A stretch of DNA of 64,000 nucleotides from NCBI RefSeq assembly GCF_000427965.1, contig NZ_ATZA01000007.1:62001-126000 (forward strand), in the 5' to 3' direction. A program made the position numbers and the translations under genes. The notes beneath the pieces were generated by a model that made no database searches, was not told the origin of the DNA, and saw only the letters and a list, made by a program, of their open reading frames with translations. Each line of letters opens with the position of its first letter. Positions within the stretch are counted from its first letter, which is position 1. Shown piece by piece: positions 26,201 through 34,231 of the stretch. This DNA is from Olivibacter sitiensis DSM 17696. Its GTDB lineage: Bacteria > Bacteroidota > Bacteroidia > Sphingobacteriales > Sphingobacteriaceae.

Positions 26201-26330
26201 ATTTTCCCTCATTCTCACTTTGTTCGTCATCCCTGCTATATATATGATGTGGTCAAGAAAACATGTTGTCAACAAGGATTTGGAAGAGGCCATCAAGATT
26301 GAAAAAGAAGAAGCGCTGACAAGCATATAA
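23220..26330 (+). CDS. RND efflux pump, inner-membrane permease (AcrB/HAE1 type)
   Basis: A 1036-residue proton-driven drug or solute exporter with 12 membrane helices and two large periplasmic loops. Helix 4 carries the proton-relay pair Asp401-Asp402 in GLVVDDGIVVTENIY, and helix 10 has the matching Lys in LIGLVTKNGILIVEFANQ. The N-terminus (FPSIDPPIVSVRTSYAGASP) and the RND signature around helix 11 (RLRPILMTSLAIALGALPIA) are standard. It is of the hydrophobe/amphiphile group, not the metal-export group, which has a different helix-4 motif. The substrate is unknown. Second gene of the operon. Confidence 0.95.
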   Translation: MSLSTLSIKRPVLTIVLNLMLILFGIVGYTFLGIREFPSIDPPIVSVRTSYAGASPDIIESQITEPLEKSINQIDGIRNISSSSNQGTSVINIEFVLGKDLEEATNDVRDKVSQAQRNLPQDIDSAPVVSKADADSEPIITLTVRSDTRPALDLNDIAENVIAQRLQTLPGVSTVQIMGQKRYAMRLWIEPMRLAAYGLTPLDVRNALNTQNVELPSGKITGDNTELTVKTVGNLLTEDDFNNMIIKTQGDRIIRFGDVGKAALGPENLETNLRESRTPMVALAIIPQPGTNYIEIANAFYERLEQIKNEVPEDLQLQVSIDNTLFIKKSVTEVAETILISLILVIIIIYLFFRNWGIAFRPLIDIPVSLIATFFIMYLCGFSINVLTLLAIVLATGLVVDDGIVVTENIYKKVEEGMSPIQAAIKGSNEIFFAVISISITLAAVFLPVMFLEGFVGRLFREFGVVIASAVLISAFVALTLTPMLNAYLMPKNGIKHSRFYEITEPYFEKMTTGYGRMLAGFLKYSWLSFPILLGCFFLIGYFWVNLKKETAPYEDRSLINVNVTAPEGSSFDYMDRFMMELADMVNDSIPEKKINLVVTSPGFGGTGATNSGRMRIALVPPEERVRSQSEIADFLTRETKKYNEARAFVTQQPTIAVNRRGGLPIQYVIQAPNFEKLQEKIPAFMEEANNDPTFSAVDINLKFNRPELNISIDRDKAQSMGVSVLDVAQTLQLSLSGQRFAYFIMNGKQYQVIGQFDDADRSSPLDLTSIFVRNNRNQLIQLDNVVSVSERSSPPQLYHNNRFMSATVSAGLAPGMSMGDGIEAMDRISEKVLDDSFSIDLGGESRDFRESGSNTLFAFGLALLLVYLILAAQFESFLDPFMIILTVPMAVAGAMLSLWITGETWNVFSQIGTIMLIGLVTKNGILIVEFANQLKAEGKSKAVAILEASEARLRPILMTSLAIALGALPIALALGAAATSRIGMGVVIVGGTIFSLILTLFVIPAIYMMWSRKHVVNKDLEEAIKIEKEEALTSI

Positions 26331-26345
26331 AGCAATCGGTATTAC

Positions 26346-27656
26346 ATGAAATTTAGCATTATATTATTCCTAGTTATCTTTGCCCCTACCATTAGCAGCT
26401 ATGCGCAATCGGACACCTTATACCTCGATGAGGCCATTAGTATTGCTCTTAAACAGAATTACGACATCCAATTGGTGTCCAATGATGTATCCATAGCCAA
26501 GAACAACGCCAATATAGCCAATGCAGGCATGCTGCCCAGTGTCAGCGGCAACTTCAATCGCTCGGCAACCAGACAAAACACTACACAAACGCTCCTCAGC
26601 GGCGAAACGCGGTCACTGAGTGGTGCCAACAACACCAACCTGCTATATGGAGCTTCTCTCGACTGGACTATCTTTGACGGATTCCAGATGTTTGCTCGCT
26701 ACGAACAACTTAAGGAGTTACAGAAACTGGGCGAAGCGACACTCAAACAACAGATATTGGATACCGTATTTGAAATTATCAGCCAGTATTTCACAATGGT
26801 GCAACAAAAGAAGCAGCTGAAAGCCTTGCAAATGGCTCTTGATTTATCCAAATACCGATTGGAAATGGCGCAAAACAGGTATCAGATTGGGCGGGCCTCC
26901 AAACTCGAGGTACTGGCCGCTAGCGTGGATCTCAATACGGATACGACAAATCTCATGCGTCAATCAACTGCTTATAAAAACATCAAATACCGCATCAACG
27001 AGCTAATAGGACGTGAGGTGCAGCAAGATTTTGAGGTGGCAGATACCATCAAAATAAAAACTAATCTGATATACGACGATCTCTTTAACCTTGCAAAAAA
27101 ACACAATCCCGATCTGCAAGCAGCACTGGTAAGCAGAAGGATAGCAGAACTTGACCTGAAACAGGTGAAAGGCCAACGGCTTCCTCAAATAGCGCTCAGC
27201 TCCGCCTATACACGCACAAGGGCCACCTCACCGCTTGGCTTTGCTACCCGAAGCGTAGGCAATGGACTCAGCTATGGCGTTACTGCTTCACTAAACATAT
27301 TCAATGGTTTTCTTCAACGCCGCAATGAGCAAAATGCCGAAATCGAAATCACTTCCAGCTTAATAAATATAGAGAAAACGAATGCCAGCATCAAATCCCA
27401 GCTTTCTGCTGCCTACCAGACCTATTTGGTCAATCTGGATCTCGTAGGCCTGGAAGAGAAGAACCAGCAAATAGCCAAGCAGAACATGGACATCACACTG
27501 GAAAAATACAGATTGGGAAGTATCACCCCACTGGAATTCCGGGAGGCACAGCGCAACTACGTAGATGCAAGCGTACGCTACAGCAACGCCCAGTTCGACG
27601 CAAAAGTATCAGAAATAGCTTTGAAACAAATAGCAGGGGCATTGACCTTTGACTAA
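26346..27656 (+). CDS. TolC-family outer-membrane channel of the RND pump
   Basis: A 436-residue outer-membrane factor. The signal peptide ends near SYAQS. LYLDEAISIALKQNYDIQ is the first helical repeat start of TolC proteins, and the internal repeat begins at LFNLAKKHNPDLQAAL. Long coiled-coil helices and two strand pairs follow in the normal order, ending with YSNAQFDAKVSEIALKQIAG. It trimerises to make the exit duct for the adaptor-pump pair just upstream (16-base gap), completing the operon. Confidence 0.93.
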   Translation: MKFSIILFLVIFAPTISSYAQSDTLYLDEAISIALKQNYDIQLVSNDVSIAKNNANIANAGMLPSVSGNFNRSATRQNTTQTLLSGETRSLSGANNTNLLYGASLDWTIFDGFQMFARYEQLKELQKLGEATLKQQILDTVFEIISQYFTMVQQKKQLKALQMALDLSKYRLEMAQNRYQIGRASKLEVLAASVDLNTDTTNLMRQSTAYKNIKYRINELIGREVQQDFEVADTIKIKTNLIYDDLFNLAKKHNPDLQAALVSRRIAELDLKQVKGQRLPQIALSSAYTRTRATSPLGFATRSVGNGLSYGVTASLNIFNGFLQRRNEQNAEIEITSSLINIEKTNASIKSQLSAAYQTYLVNLDLVGLEEKNQQIAKQNMDITLEKYRLGSITPLEFREAQRNYVDASVRYSNAQFDAKVSEIALKQIAGALTFD

Positions 27657-27787
27657 GAACCACGCGTATTCTATATATTTCAAAAAAAGCAGCCCTTTTT
27701 TCTCTGCCCATCATGTTTTCCGACAGATTTCGTCGCTTGGTTTCAATAGGCAACAAAACCCTAAGGACGAAAGATTAAGGGCATTTG

Positions 27788-27819
27788 TTTGCAGATAAGG
27801 TAGGTTTTCATTAAGTTTG
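27788..27819 (+). promoter_or_regulatory. Promoter of the BadF-type kinase gene
   Basis: TTTG (27788-27791), 20 bases, TAAGTTTG (27812-27819): a full Bacteroidota consensus match ending 30 bases before the ATG. Confidence 0.75.
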
Positions 27820-27849
27820 TTTGTTATAATCTAAAGCGTATCTCCACCG

Positions 27850-28701
27850 ATGATATTAGTTGTAGATAGTGGTTCGTATAAGTCTGACTGGATGTTGGAA
27901 TCGCCAGACAGCAGCCCCATTAGAGAGAAGAGCAAGGGATTAAACCCTTTCTTTACGAAGGAAAAAGAAATTGTCCGAATCATTCAAGGCTTAGATAGCA
28001 TTACGAAACATGCATCTGAAATACGGGAAATCTATTTTTTTGGTTCTGGTTGTACAAATCCTGACAGAAGGGAAATGATGTCCAATGCATTATCACAGGT
28101 ATTCCAACATGCATTTATCTCTGTAGAGAACGATCTTATTGGTTCTGCCTATGCTACCTGTGGAAATGAACCTGGCTATACCGCTGTACTCGGTACAGGC
28201 TCCAACATTACTTTCTTTGATGGTGAACAGGTATTACCCACCAAACAAGGGCTTGGCTTTATACTTGGAGATCAAGGGTCTGGTGTTTGGTTTGGCAAAA
28301 AACTGATTACTTCTTTCTTATATGGTGTCATGCCCGAAGAGCTTGCAAAGCAATTCAGCAAGAGCTACCAAGTCACCAAAGAGCTCGTGATGAAGCATGT
28401 TTACCACAAAGGTAGTCCTAATGCCTACCTGGCGTCATTTGCGCCTTTCATGCACGCAAACCAACAGCACCCCTATATCCAAGGCCTGTTGCATCAAGGT
28501 TTTGAGCTCTTTATCAAAACACATATATTGCTCTATCCCGACTATCAGCAGCATGTATGCCATTTTGTGGGAGGAATAGCCTATCATTTTCAACGGGAAC
28601 TAGCTCAGGTGTGTCGACAGTATTCCGTGAATATAGGTAAGATCATCAAAGAACCAATAGAAGAACTATACAATTTCGTTATTGAAAGAGAAACAGCTTG
28701 A
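27850..28701 (+). CDS. BadF/BadG-type ATPase, probable N-acetylglucosamine kinase
   Basis: A 283-residue actin-fold kinase. The phosphate-1 loop is LVVDSGSYKSDWML, ENDLIGSAYATCG gives the catalytic Asp region, phosphate 2 is AVLGTGSNITFFDG, followed by GFILGDQGSGVWFGKK, and CHFVGGIAYHF forms the adenosine loop. This matches the BadF/BcrA family branch that acts as N-acetylglucosamine kinase in Bacteroidota and in eukaryotes. Product GlcNAc-6-phosphate would enter amino-sugar or cell-wall recycling. The substrate is inferred from the family. It is transcribed from a clear promoter. Confidence 0.85.
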   Translation: MILVVDSGSYKSDWMLESPDSSPIREKSKGLNPFFTKEKEIVRIIQGLDSITKHASEIREIYFFGSGCTNPDRREMMSNALSQVFQHAFISVENDLIGSAYATCGNEPGYTAVLGTGSNITFFDGEQVLPTKQGLGFILGDQGSGVWFGKKLITSFLYGVMPEELAKQFSKSYQVTKELVMKHVYHKGSPNAYLASFAPFMHANQQHPYIQGLLHQGFELFIKTHILLYPDYQQHVCHFVGGIAYHFQRELAQVCRQYSVNIGKIIKEPIEELYNFVIERETA

Positions 28702-28745
28702 TATTTGTCTGTTATAAGTAGTAAGTTTTAAATGGAAAATAAATT

Positions 28746-29258
28746 ATGAAAGCATTTGTTTTATTAATCGGATTAATCACTATGACTAATGCACCAAGTG
28801 TATACGATTTCTCCTTTCAGAGCCTGGAAGGTGTGAAGGTTCCTTTTGAGCAGTTCAAAGGCAAGAAAATCTTGATAGTAAACACCGCATCCAAATGCGG
28901 CTTTACTCCACAATACAAGGACTTGGAAACCCTTTCACAAAAATACAAGGATAAATTAGTCGTGATCGGTTTCCCGGCCAACAACTTTGGGCAACAAGAA
29001 CCAGGGAGCAATGAAGACATCAAGTCGTTCTGCGAACAAAACTATGGGGTCACCTTTTTGATGGCCGAAAAGAGTAGCGTGAAAGGAGACGATATCAGCC
29101 CTCTGTTCAAATACCTCACCAACGAAGCTAATGCAAACTTGACTGGGGAAGTAAAATGGAACTTTGAGAAATTTCTGATAGATGAACAAGGACACCTGAT
29201 AGCTCGCTTTCCTTCCAAGGTCAACCCATTGTCGGAAGAATTGACCAGCAAGCTGTAA
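28746..29258 (+). CDS. Glutathione peroxidase-family protein (Cys type)
   Basis: A 170-residue thiol peroxidase. Peroxidatic Cys51 in VNTASKCGFTPQY, then FPANNFGQQEPG with the catalytic Gln and WNFEKFLID with the catalytic Trp-Asn complete the tetrad. It uses Cys, not selenocysteine. Enzymes of this type in bacteria usually take electrons from thioredoxin. A hydrophobic N-terminus (MKAFVLLIGLITMTNAPS) suggests export or a membrane anchor, which is common in Bacteroidota homologues. It follows the kinase gene by 44 bases and converges with the phosphoesterase gene. Confidence 0.92.
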   Translation: MKAFVLLIGLITMTNAPSVYDFSFQSLEGVKVPFEQFKGKKILIVNTASKCGFTPQYKDLETLSQKYKDKLVVIGFPANNFGQQEPGSNEDIKSFCEQNYGVTFLMAEKSSVKGDDISPLFKYLTNEANANLTGEVKWNFEKFLIDEQGHLIARFPSKVNPLSEELTSKL

Positions 29259-29261
29259 AGG

Positions 29262-30482
29262 TTATCCCTTGCGCAAGGTAATGACCGATATTTCGGGCCA
29301 GATGCCTACTCTACCGGAAAAACCGATGAAACCAAAACCTCGGTTCACGTTGAGGAGTTGGTTTCCTTTGCGGTATATCCCTGCCCATTGTTTGTAGATA
29401 TACTGTACAGGACTCCATCGAAATCCCGGGATTTCCACACCAAATTGCATTCCATGGGTGTGTCCTGCAAGTGCTAGGTGAATATGCTTGGGATGTTTCA
29501 ATGCTTGTGCCTCCCAATGAGATGGATCGTGCGAAAGCAACACCGTAAATGTGTTCGGTTCCACCTTCGTCATTGCTTTGTTCAGATCGCCATATTGTGC
29601 AAATCCCCTGGCTCCCCAATTTTGGATGCCCACTAGATTGATGAATTGGCCGTTCCTTTCCAGTTTCACCTGCTCATCCAACAATAGGCGAAAGCCCATC
29701 TCGCTTTGCATTTTCTTCAATCGCCGCAGATTAGTTTCCTTTGCCATGACGGACGGCCATTGCACATAATCGCCATAGTCGTGGTTGCCCAGTATGGAAT
29801 AGACGCCCATAGGGGCATTTAGTCTGGCGAGGAGTGGCTGCCATTCGTCCAGCTCGATGGATTCATTATTGACCAAGTCACCAGTTAACACTATCAGATC
29901 ACTCTTTTGGGCATTGGCCATATCTATTCCCCTTTTCACGGCATCCCTATCGGTGAAGCTGCCGCAGTGGATATCGGACAACTGTGTGATGGTGAATCCG
30001 TCAAAGGCATCGGGCAGATCCTTAAAACGTAAGGTATGACGATGCACTTTATAATCGTATTTTCCTTTCAACATGCCGTATATAATGGCCGAAAAAGGGA
30101 TAGCACTAATGCCGATAATAAGCTGGCTGATAAACCTACGACGTCCTTGTCCACTGGATTCCTTACCATAATGGATCACAAAATGTCCCAAGCGATAAAT
30201 ATCCTCCAACAGCAAAAAGGGCAAAGCCACAAGCTTGGGGACTATGGACAGCAATACCAAACCGACAAGCACGTAGCCATACTTTGACGGTATAGCTTTC
30301 GTATTGACCAATACCAGATACAGGATAAAGAGTACTAAACAAAGATCCAACAGCCAATACGACCAATGGATAAAGTATCTTGTAGAAGGAGGTAAAGTGC
30401 TTATAGCGTTTCGGACAGCTTGGAAAAAATAAAAATCAAGCAATATCCAAACGGGGATGATAAATAATATTCTGCTCAGCAT
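29262..30482 (-). CDS. Membrane-anchored metallophosphoesterase (YkuE/YaeI-like)
   Basis: A 406-residue protein. The first 150 residues hold about four membrane helices; the rest is a calcineurin-like phosphoesterase with all metal motifs: ITQLSDIHCGSF, LTGDLVNNESI, LGNHDYGDY, LLSHDPSHW and ALAGHTHGMQFG. Related proteins cleave lipid-linked phosphates such as UDP-diacylglucosamine or phosphodiesters near the membrane; the exact substrate is unknown. The active domain should face the side set by the fourth helix. It ends 3 bases from the glutathione peroxidase stop (convergent). Confidence 0.9.
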   Translation of the reverse strand: MLSRILFIIPVWILLDFYFFQAVRNAISTLPPSTRYFIHWSYWLLDLCLVLFILYLVLVNTKAIPSKYGYVLVGLVLLSIVPKLVALPFLLLEDIYRLGHFVIHYGKESSGQGRRRFISQLIIGISAIPFSAIIYGMLKGKYDYKVHRHTLRFKDLPDAFDGFTITQLSDIHCGSFTDRDAVKRGIDMANAQKSDLIVLTGDLVNNESIELDEWQPLLARLNAPMGVYSILGNHDYGDYVQWPSVMAKETNLRRLKKMQSEMGFRLLLDEQVKLERNGQFINLVGIQNWGARGFAQYGDLNKAMTKVEPNTFTVLLSHDPSHWEAQALKHPKHIHLALAGHTHGMQFGVEIPGFRWSPVQYIYKQWAGIYRKGNQLLNVNRGFGFIGFSGRVGIWPEISVITLRKG

Positions 30483-30582
30483 AACGCGTTCGAAAATGAA
30501 AGACAGCGAATTTAGTCATTTGAGCAGTTAATCCAACTTTTGTAGCCATCAGTCTCGATAAATGAAAGTGAAATTACATATC

Positions 30583-31272
30583 TCACATCTCATCTATCAT
30601 CAATTTGTACCCTTTAGCTCGGATATTTAGGATAGCTATACGTTCATCCTCTTTCATGTACTGCCGCAGTCTGCTGATATAGACGTCCAAACTCCTTCCG
30701 TTAAAGAAACGATCATTCGGCCATACCGTATTGATGATATTTTCCCTGGGCAATAGCTCGTTTTTATGTTTGCTGAGCATTTCCAAGAGAACAGCTTCCC
30801 GATAGGATAGATTAAATGTTTGCCCATGTCCTATCAATTGCTGCCGCACGGGATCTAGTTCATAGCTACCTATGTTAATCTTGCTTGAGGGCGCTTTAGA
30901 AGTACGTTCGTTGGCCCTTTTCGCCAAGGCAGTAACACGAACTACAAGCTCTTGCATGCTAAAAGGTTTTCTCAAATAATCGTTGGCACCGATATGAAAG
31001 GCATTGACCACATCATCGGTACTTGTTCTCGCCGTCAGAAAGAGTATGGGAACAGAAAAATTCTCCTTTCTGATCAAACTGGCGGCCGTAAATCCATCCA
31101 TTCCAGGCATCATTACGTCTAGGATGACCAAGGCTGGTTGCATTCTCCTAAAAGCATCCAATACCTGATCTCCGTCACTAACGTGCAATACATCAAAACC
31201 GGCTTCCTCCAGGTTGTCCTTCACAATGAGCGCCAAGTCTTCCTCATCTTCGGCAAACAATATAGAATTCAT
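30583..31272 (-). CDS. OmpR/PhoB-type response regulator
   Basis: About 229 residues. The receiver domain has the acidic pair in FAEDEED, phospho-acceptor Asp52 in LVILDVMMPGMDGF, Thr in FLTART and Lys in YLRKPF. A winged-helix DNA-binding domain follows (NLSYREAVLLEMLSKHKN, SLDVYISRLRQYM, RAKGYKLMI). The ATG at 31272 is chosen because it puts the receiver at the usual distance; a GTG at 31296 overlapping the kinase stop would add 8 residues. It is second in an operon with its kinase. Likely targets are the TTAAC boxes upstream of that kinase. Confidence 0.93.
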   Translation of the reverse strand: MNSILFAEDEEDLALIVKDNLEEAGFDVLHVSDGDQVLDAFRRMQPALVILDVMMPGMDGFTAASLIRKENFSVPILFLTARTSTDDVVNAFHIGANDYLRKPFSMQELVVRVTALAKRANERTSKAPSSKINIGSYELDPVRQQLIGHGQTFNLSYREAVLLEMLSKHKNELLPRENIINTVWPNDRFFNGRSLDVYISRLRQYMKEDERIAILNIRAKGYKLMIDEM

Positions 31273-31295
31273 ATTCAAATAATCTATTTCCTTCA

Positions 31296-32672
31296 CTAAT
31301 GTATTGGTAATTTCAGTATAAAAGTAGCCCCTTTGCCCAATGTGCTCTCTACGGAAACCGTACCACCATGAGCCTCTATAACTTGCTTCACATAATAGAG
31401 CCCTATACCAAAACCCTTGACCTGATGCCTATTGCCCGTAGACACCCGGTAAAAGGGTTGAAATATCAGGTTTAAGTCTCTTTTATGAATACCAATTCCA
31501 TTATCCTTAATCTTTATTTCCAAATAAGTTTCCATAGCGCGGATCTCAATGATGACTTCGGGGCTGCCGTCGGCATATTTAATGGCATTGTCCAGGATAT
31601 TGTTCATCACATTGTGCATATGCAAGATATCCATCGATAAAACAGGTACATCCCTCTCTTGCCAGTACTGAATAGTCAACCTATCGCCATACATGGCTCG
31701 CTTCTCCTCCACTATCTCCTTGATAAGAACAGCCATGTCTACATCGTCCCTGTGTAGCTCAACGCCGTTGGATTGCCAGTAGGCGATTTCGAGCACTTGG
31801 TCTATAAGCTCGGTCAAGTGTGCGACCGCTTTTTGTCCTAACCCCAGATAGCGCGCTACTTTCTTATTGTCACGCAAATTTTGCGGCTTTTCCAGAGTAT
31901 CCAGTGCTGCCATTACCGTAGCTACGGGGGTGCGCAGCTCGTGGGTCATATTATTGACAAAATCATTCTTAATGTCCGACAATCGCTTCTGCTTGATGAT
32001 CACATACAACATATAGATTAAACAACCTACCGTTATGACCATTAATAAAATAGACGCGCAAAAAGGCCAAAACAATTGTCCCAACATCCAAGGCAATGGG
32101 GCATTAAAGCTGAGCTGCAGAAACACATGCTCATCCATATCAATCAACATGGGGTTAGTATGATAACTGTAACCCGAGGCTGCTGTAGGTAATAGGAAGA
32201 AGTCAGTTGATAGATTGGATTTAATAGTGTCCAATTTACGATCTAGCTGGCCCAGACCCTCTACCTCAAGAGCCACGTGCAGGTCGTTCTCAAAAACCTC
32301 TTTATGGAAATGTTGCATAGTCATTTGCTCTCCCATCGGCGACATAGGTCTTCGAGGCATCCTCTCCCTATCAATCCTTGGCATCAAAGATCTTGGCGGC
32401 CGAGCGTTGCGCCTATCGTCCCTAAGCCCATTTCTTCGAAACATAGGCATAGCTCCTTCCCTATCCATGGGACCAAATTCTCCAAAAAATTGCTTTCTAA
32501 AAGTCTCGAAAAAAATTCTGTCCACCATACCCCTCAACCTGTCCTCTGTATTGGCATAATTGGTATATAACCAAAAGCACTGGAACAGCACAGAGCCCAG
32601 ACCAGCCAAACACATCAGTATCAGCAAGGGTCTGAATTTGGAAGGTATCCAATATCTAAACGCAAAGTTCAT
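31296..32672 (-). CDS. Sensor histidine kinase with Met/Arg-rich periplasmic domain
   Basis: A 458-residue kinase. Two membrane helices (about 15-36 and 200-225) enclose a periplasmic domain of about 165 residues that includes a stretch unusually rich in Met, Arg and Pro (about 67-115, for example MPRIDRERMPRRPMSPMG). The cytoplasmic part has the H-box with His244 in NNMTHELRTPVA, N-box NILDNAIKYA, G1 DNGIGI and G2 GFGIGLYYV. It is a normal phosphodonor for the overlapping response regulator gene. The signal is unknown; Met-rich segments can bind copper(I) or silver, but that is inference. A -7 box TAATTTTG (minus, 32701-32708) lies 28 bases upstream. Confidence 0.93.
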   Translation of the reverse strand: MNFAFRYWIPSKFRPLLILMCLAGLGSVLFQCFWLYTNYANTEDRLRGMVDRIFFETFRKQFFGEFGPMDREGAMPMFRRNGLRDDRRNARPPRSLMPRIDRERMPRRPMSPMGEQMTMQHFHKEVFENDLHVALEVEGLGQLDRKLDTIKSNLSTDFFLLPTAASGYSYHTNPMLIDMDEHVFLQLSFNAPLPWMLGQLFWPFCASILLMVITVGCLIYMLYVIIKQKRLSDIKNDFVNNMTHELRTPVATVMAALDTLEKPQNLRDNKKVARYLGLGQKAVAHLTELIDQVLEIAYWQSNGVELHRDDVDMAVLIKEIVEEKRAMYGDRLTIQYWQERDVPVLSMDILHMHNVMNNILDNAIKYADGSPEVIIEIRAMETYLEIKIKDNGIGIHKRDLNLIFQPFYRVSTGNRHQVKGFGIGLYYVKQVIEAHGGTVSVESTLGKGATFILKLPIH

Positions 32673-32705
32673 AGTCTTCCATCTGGCTTTTTCACAAGGA
32701 CAAAA

Positions 32706-32770
32706 TTAACACAGGTTAAATGGTTTTCTGTTTACTTAACCATTTTTAACAATTTGAAACAGTAATTAAC
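32706..32770. promoter_or_regulatory. Four TTAAC boxes in helical phase (candidate response-regulator sites)
   Basis: TTAAC occurs at 32706-32710, 32736-32740, 32746-32750 and 32766-32770, so the starts are 30, 10 and 20 bases apart, all multiples of one DNA turn. OmpR-type regulators bind direct repeats spaced in this way. The boxes lie between the kinase gene and the divergent DUF4270 gene. The kinase -7 box overlaps the first box and has no -33 element, which fits activator dependence. Confidence 0.5.
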
Positions 32771-32826
32771 ACTACTCCTGACCACCTTTGCAGCAAATGA
32801 TATCACATAAGCTAACAACACTAGAC

Positions 32827-34206
32827 ATGTCCGTAAATAAGACGTATCGCATATTGATTTTTCTGCTCATATCATCGGTCTTTATGGCTTGCGAAAAAGA
32901 GGGGATCGTGAGCCTCAGTAACAGCATAGATGGCATAGGAGCGGAAATAAGCGATACATCTACCGTGCTGGTATCCACTCACCAGTTTTCAGAATTACCT
33001 TCCAGTAACAAGGAGGTAATACTCGTAGGAGCCGTCAATGATGAACTGGGAACAGTGACAGCATCCAGTTATTTCAGAATAGGCAACAGTGCCATAAGCA
33101 GCATCGCGGGAAGCCTACCATCGGACGCGCAATTCGACTCGCTATCGCTGGAGTTGCCGTACAACACTTATTACTATGGGGACACTACACAATATCAAAC
33201 CATCGCCTTGCATAGGATTACAGAAGACATGGCTTTAGTGGAAGTTTCCTCTGCGCTTGAGAGCGACGAGATACCAGTCTTCGTAAGTGGCAGTGCCCTC
33301 TATACAAACAGCACGTTTGAATACGACCCAATACCTCTCGGTAGCACTAGATTTCGTCCAAAACCCAGCGCTTCTACAGGTACCAGTACCGATACACTAA
33401 TGATTAAAGTAAATGGAGAATTCGGGCTAGATCTTTGGAACAAAATTTTGGCTTATGATGTAAGGACAACGGATAGTGAGCAGTTTCTCGATTACCTGAA
33501 AGGCTTTGTTTTGTTTCCGTCCAGCGATGCGCAAAGCATTACCGGCTTTTACACCGATTCCTTGACGCTAAGGCTACACTATAGCTACTATGGATCTGAC
33601 GGAATGAAAACCCATTCCTTCATCAGTATGAAGATAGATGACAGAACCTATCAATTTAACCATATAGAGCACAATAGACAAAATAGCGAAATCAGCACCC
33701 TTGAGGCCAATGTGGAAGGCTCCATTAGTTCTACCGAAACCGACAACAAAGCCTATATACAAGGCTTGACAGGTCTGGTCACTAAGATACAGTTTCCTTA
33801 TATGGACGAGATGATGAACAGAAACGACCTCATTCTCAACAAGGCAGAGCTGATCATAGAATCGCCCAACAAAAATCAGGATATCTATCCTTCCCCCAGC
33901 TCATTGGTACTTTTGGTATCCAATGATTATGGCGTGCCTTCCTCCCTGTTGCCAGTGAGCTATGAAACAAGCACTCAAACCATCGGCATTCAAAAAGCCA
34001 CTATCGGCAGTACGGCCACTAACAAATACACATTCGATTTGACGGAGTACATTAGCAACTACAGAAGTGCCACAAACAATGCAAAAAAGATCCTTTATCT
34101 AAGCTTGCCAACCAGCGACCTCACCGCTACGGTGAACCGTTTGGTCGTGGCCTCCGGACAGGGTAAGCCCTTAATAACGCTTAGAATGATTTATACCAAA
34201 CATTAA
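32827..34206 (+). CDS. DUF4270 lipoprotein
   Basis: About 459 residues. The signal peptide ends in the lipobox VFMACEKEG. The mature protein is beta-rich with repeated blocks typical of DUF4270: a start with Gly-Ile-Gly and Asp-Thr-Ser, SLSLELPYNTYYYGD, FVLFPSSDAQSITGFY, LRLHYSY and a C-terminal LNKAELIIES followed by FDLTEYISNY. The family is confined to Bacteroidota and its function is unknown; the build suggests a surface or periplasmic adhesion or binding protein. The ATG at 32827 gives a compact signal peptide; 32797 is an alternative. It is followed after 25 bases by a Kelch lipoprotein gene. Confidence 0.85.
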   Translation: MSVNKTYRILIFLLISSVFMACEKEGIVSLSNSIDGIGAEISDTSTVLVSTHQFSELPSSNKEVILVGAVNDELGTVTASSYFRIGNSAISSIAGSLPSDAQFDSLSLELPYNTYYYGDTTQYQTIALHRITEDMALVEVSSALESDEIPVFVSGSALYTNSTFEYDPIPLGSTRFRPKPSASTGTSTDTLMIKVNGEFGLDLWNKILAYDVRTTDSEQFLDYLKGFVLFPSSDAQSITGFYTDSLTLRLHYSYYGSDGMKTHSFISMKIDDRTYQFNHIEHNRQNSEISTLEANVEGSISSTETDNKAYIQGLTGLVTKIQFPYMDEMMNRNDLILNKAELIIESPNKNQDIYPSPSSLVLLVSNDYGVPSSLLPVSYETSTQTIGIQKATIGSTATNKYTFDLTEYISNYRSATNNAKKILYLSLPTSDLTATVNRLVVASGQGKPLITLRMIYTKH

Positions 34207-34231
34207 CCCTTTAACATAATAAACAAATAAA

